Below are positions 61,661 through 64,000 of a stretch of DNA of 64,000 bases, piece by piece. Within the stretch, counting starts at the first letter, position 1. The number at the start of each line of letters is the position of its first letter. The position numbers and the translations under genes were made by a program. Below the pieces are notes generated by a model. It searched no databases and was not told the DNA's origin. It saw nothing but the letters and a program-made list of their open reading frames with translations. This DNA is from Telmatactis stephensoni (lineage: Eukaryota; Cnidaria; Anthozoa; Actiniaria; Isophelliidae): assembly GCA_029948255.1 (NCBI GenBank), contig JALIZF010001781.1, positions 434,001 to 498,000 on the forward strand. Reading direction: 5' to 3'.

Positions 61661-64000
61661 GTTTACCTATTTATGCTGTACATCATCATACTTTGTTCCT
61701 TATATGCGAAGTTAGTTTCCAGTTTGTTCCTTACTCGCTTTAGTTTCGGGTTTTGTCACCCAGCTGCCTCTCGCTCTAAACAATTTGGCTTGCATGCTAC
61801 GGCCCTGTTTCCCTCGTGTCACTTAAGATCTGTAATATATGCATGCAGCACTGTATTGCAATCTTCGTTTAGTTGATTTGAGTTACCTGGGGGAGGGTTA
61901 TCAATTTTTTTCCTGTTAATCAATGAATGGCCATGTTTTTTTAGGAAAACAAAAAACAAACAAACAAACAAACAAAAAACAAAACAAAAAACAAGCAGGG
62001 AGAGGGTTATCATAATTTTGTTGTGATTGAGATAATAACTCCAGCCTGACTTTGTTGAACCTATCTGGCGGTTGTCTGAATAATATCCAAGCAACAATGT
62101 TATCTAGTATATTCTATATAAGAAAGAGACCAAAACTATCATTGACAAGTATAATCTTCATTTCTCGGTGAAAATGAAGTAAAAAAATCTCCGAATTTTT
62201 GGAAATGCAATTTTGCATGCATTTATGAATTTCATGAAGGAGGAAAAAATCAATTTCCAACTTTGGGCGATTTTCATCTCCCTTTTTAGCGGCGAAGTTG
62301 AGTTTGGATGAAAGTGTGTATTCGTCTAGCTTTAATTAACTACGCGTTTTGGAAAATATCTAAACATCTGACTGAGAAATTTGTTACAATAGTTGCGTTA
62401 TGAAAGAAAGAACCAGAATTAGAATCAATCAACTGATCAATCAATCAATCATGCAATCAATCGATCAAGAATCCTATGAAATCTATAAACTCTGTTGTTT
62501 ATATAATCATGCGTACTTTAAAAACAAAAAAGACAAAGACTGGAACGGCTGATTATCTATAAATTAAAACCTGAATGCAATCTCATAGGTTATAATTTTA
62601 AATAAGTGCGCATAGAAAAGTGCGGCTTGCTAGTGCATAAGACCGTCTATGGTATGCATGTGTCTCTGTTTAATTCCAATACGTTTATAGCTATAGTAAT
62701 CTAACAGAGTGGTTTCTCGCAAAAATTTGAATAGCAAAATATAAAGTGAAAGCGTAAAAGGTCTGACAGCAGAAAGAACATTTCACGGTACGTAACTGGT
62801 CTAAATATCCTTGACGCTCAAGGGATAGATCATCAAAGTGCGGTCGTAATAAATGAAAATTGGAGCCCATGCCATGACTGCCGGGTAACTGAACCAGTCC
62901 TTGATGGTGCTCTAATCACTGTGAATCGCTAGAAGAGGACCCAATACCATCAGGGCAGGTTATCAGCTAGTATTTGCGAACACTTCTAACGGAAAAAAGG
63001 GATACTCTTATATATTCCCCACATAATTTAAGGGCTCTATGTAAGTGTTTATGCAGGTTTACAATGACATGAAATATGGCCATTACGCGATGGGTAATGG
63101 CCATGGTAATTTTTTTACGGGAAACGATTTAAAGAATTCAATGATTTCCATTCCAATTAAGACGTCAAAGAACTTGTTATTTTCAAATTCCGTCAGCTCA
63201 GTACCGGGATTATAACAGCAAAGATATTGTAGCAAATATCTAGATTTGGCAAATAACTGGCTTTAATTGGCAGACTTTTTTCGATCGCAAGGTGTTTGTT
63301 ACCATTAGGGATCCTGCATGCAGTACTAGTTGCAACAGCGCCTAGTCTATGCAGTGGAAGCGCTCCTCTTGAAGAATTCTGGGTTGGGTGACAATTTTGC
63401 GGGGAATGGGTTTGCGTACTACGTGGTCTGTGTAAAATGCCTTGCCTGCCGGCTCAGCGAACTGAGGTGCGCTTCCAGAACTACTACTAAGAAGTGGACG
63501 TGGTGTAACACCCAGTGGTGACTGAACAGCTAGACATGACTGATTTTTTCTTTGGAGGAAACTAAGTTAGGAACTCTATGTGTGATGAAATAGCAAAAAG
63601 ATTGCAAACAATGGACGCAAGATCCTTGTGCCGGACGGACAACCAGTTTCAATTTTAGTAAAAGAGAATGCGGTGTATGAATACTATATCGAAGATTTGG
63701 ATGATGCGACGCATTCGACTTTCGTATACTACTTGCAAAGCCTCCGTTATTCAAATCAGATCAACAGTTTTGTGACCTGAAGACACGGTCAATTGAAAGG
63801 GAGTGGAGACAATGGCGAAGTCACGTGAAGTTCGTGAATACTTCTAGGGATATTGAATACTTACAAATGATACTTAGCTATGATTCTTCAGTGAGAGTAT
63901 CAGATCATAGAACATTCAGACCTTAGACCTTTAGAAATCAAGTAAAACAGCGTTGATCTGCATTGCAATAAAGCCAGACCAGCTCGTTTATCCAGGGAAG
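61661..64000. other. Unassigned right end of window
   Basis: Contains a (CAAA)n patch (about 61,948-61,993), an (AATC)n patch (62,425-62,470) and otherwise no recognised gene. A Cys-containing frame at 63,330-63,521 and an unlisted 60-codon frame ending at about 63,778 were considered but show no family signature. They could hold exons of the tentative cysteine-rich gene. Confidence 0.4.

Noticed and set aside
63330..63521. Exon of the cysteine-rich gene
   Set aside because: Several cysteines (VCVKCLACRL) but the spacing does not match the GCC2/GCC3 pattern and the borders do not fit the required phase with confidence.

Overview
The window is AT-rich, intron-dense eukaryotic DNA with many old and young transposable elements. 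The gene structures (short phase-consistent exons with GT/AG borders, introns of about 0.1-6 kb), the protein matches and the repeat types fit a cnidarian, most likely an anthozoan such as a stony coral. This is an inference from overall character, not from a diagnostic marker.

Layout. 1-26,000 has no host gene that I can support. It holds two degenerate LINEs of the endonuclease type with restriction-like nuclease (R2/R4-like) next to (ATT)n microsatellites, a jockey/CR1-like LINE, a tandem pair of 198-bp units that each contain a 106-bp palindrome, an inverted pair of LINE 3' ends, a Helitron-like element nested inside one of those LINEs with another terminal-inverted-repeat element nested inside it, tRNA-derived SINEs, and many MITE-like or fold-back elements. 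26,100-39,117 (minus) is a complete 16-exon cystathionine beta-synthase gene (528 aa), its introns full of small DNA transposons. 39,749-44,536 (plus) is a complete 4-exon VAT-1-like medium-chain quinone oxidoreductase gene (364 aa), head to head with CBS across about 630 bp. 46,029-59,091 (minus) is a complete 12-exon USP2-like deubiquitinase gene (657 aa), tail to tail with the VAT-1-like gene. At 59,143 a tentative secreted or membrane cysteine-rich gene starts in the opposite direction; only its first two exons can be proposed. 59,744-64,000 is repeats, a broken LINE reverse transcriptase and otherwise unremarkable sequence.

How the genes relate. CBS makes cystathionine from serine and homocysteine, the first step of transsulfuration; the VAT-1-like enzyme is an NADPH-dependent oxidoreductase-family protein; USP2-like proteins remove ubiquitin. 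They do not form a pathway; shared promoter regions are the only visible link. An intact CBS is notable because loss of CBS has been reported for the coral genus Acropora.

The part that most deserves further work is the repeat content: a Helitron-like family whose 3' hairpin shows a compensatory base change, the duplicated perfect palindrome, and a G-tract-ended family carrying 5-6 internal copies of a TTTTAGGGGT-type motif that recurs across the window.
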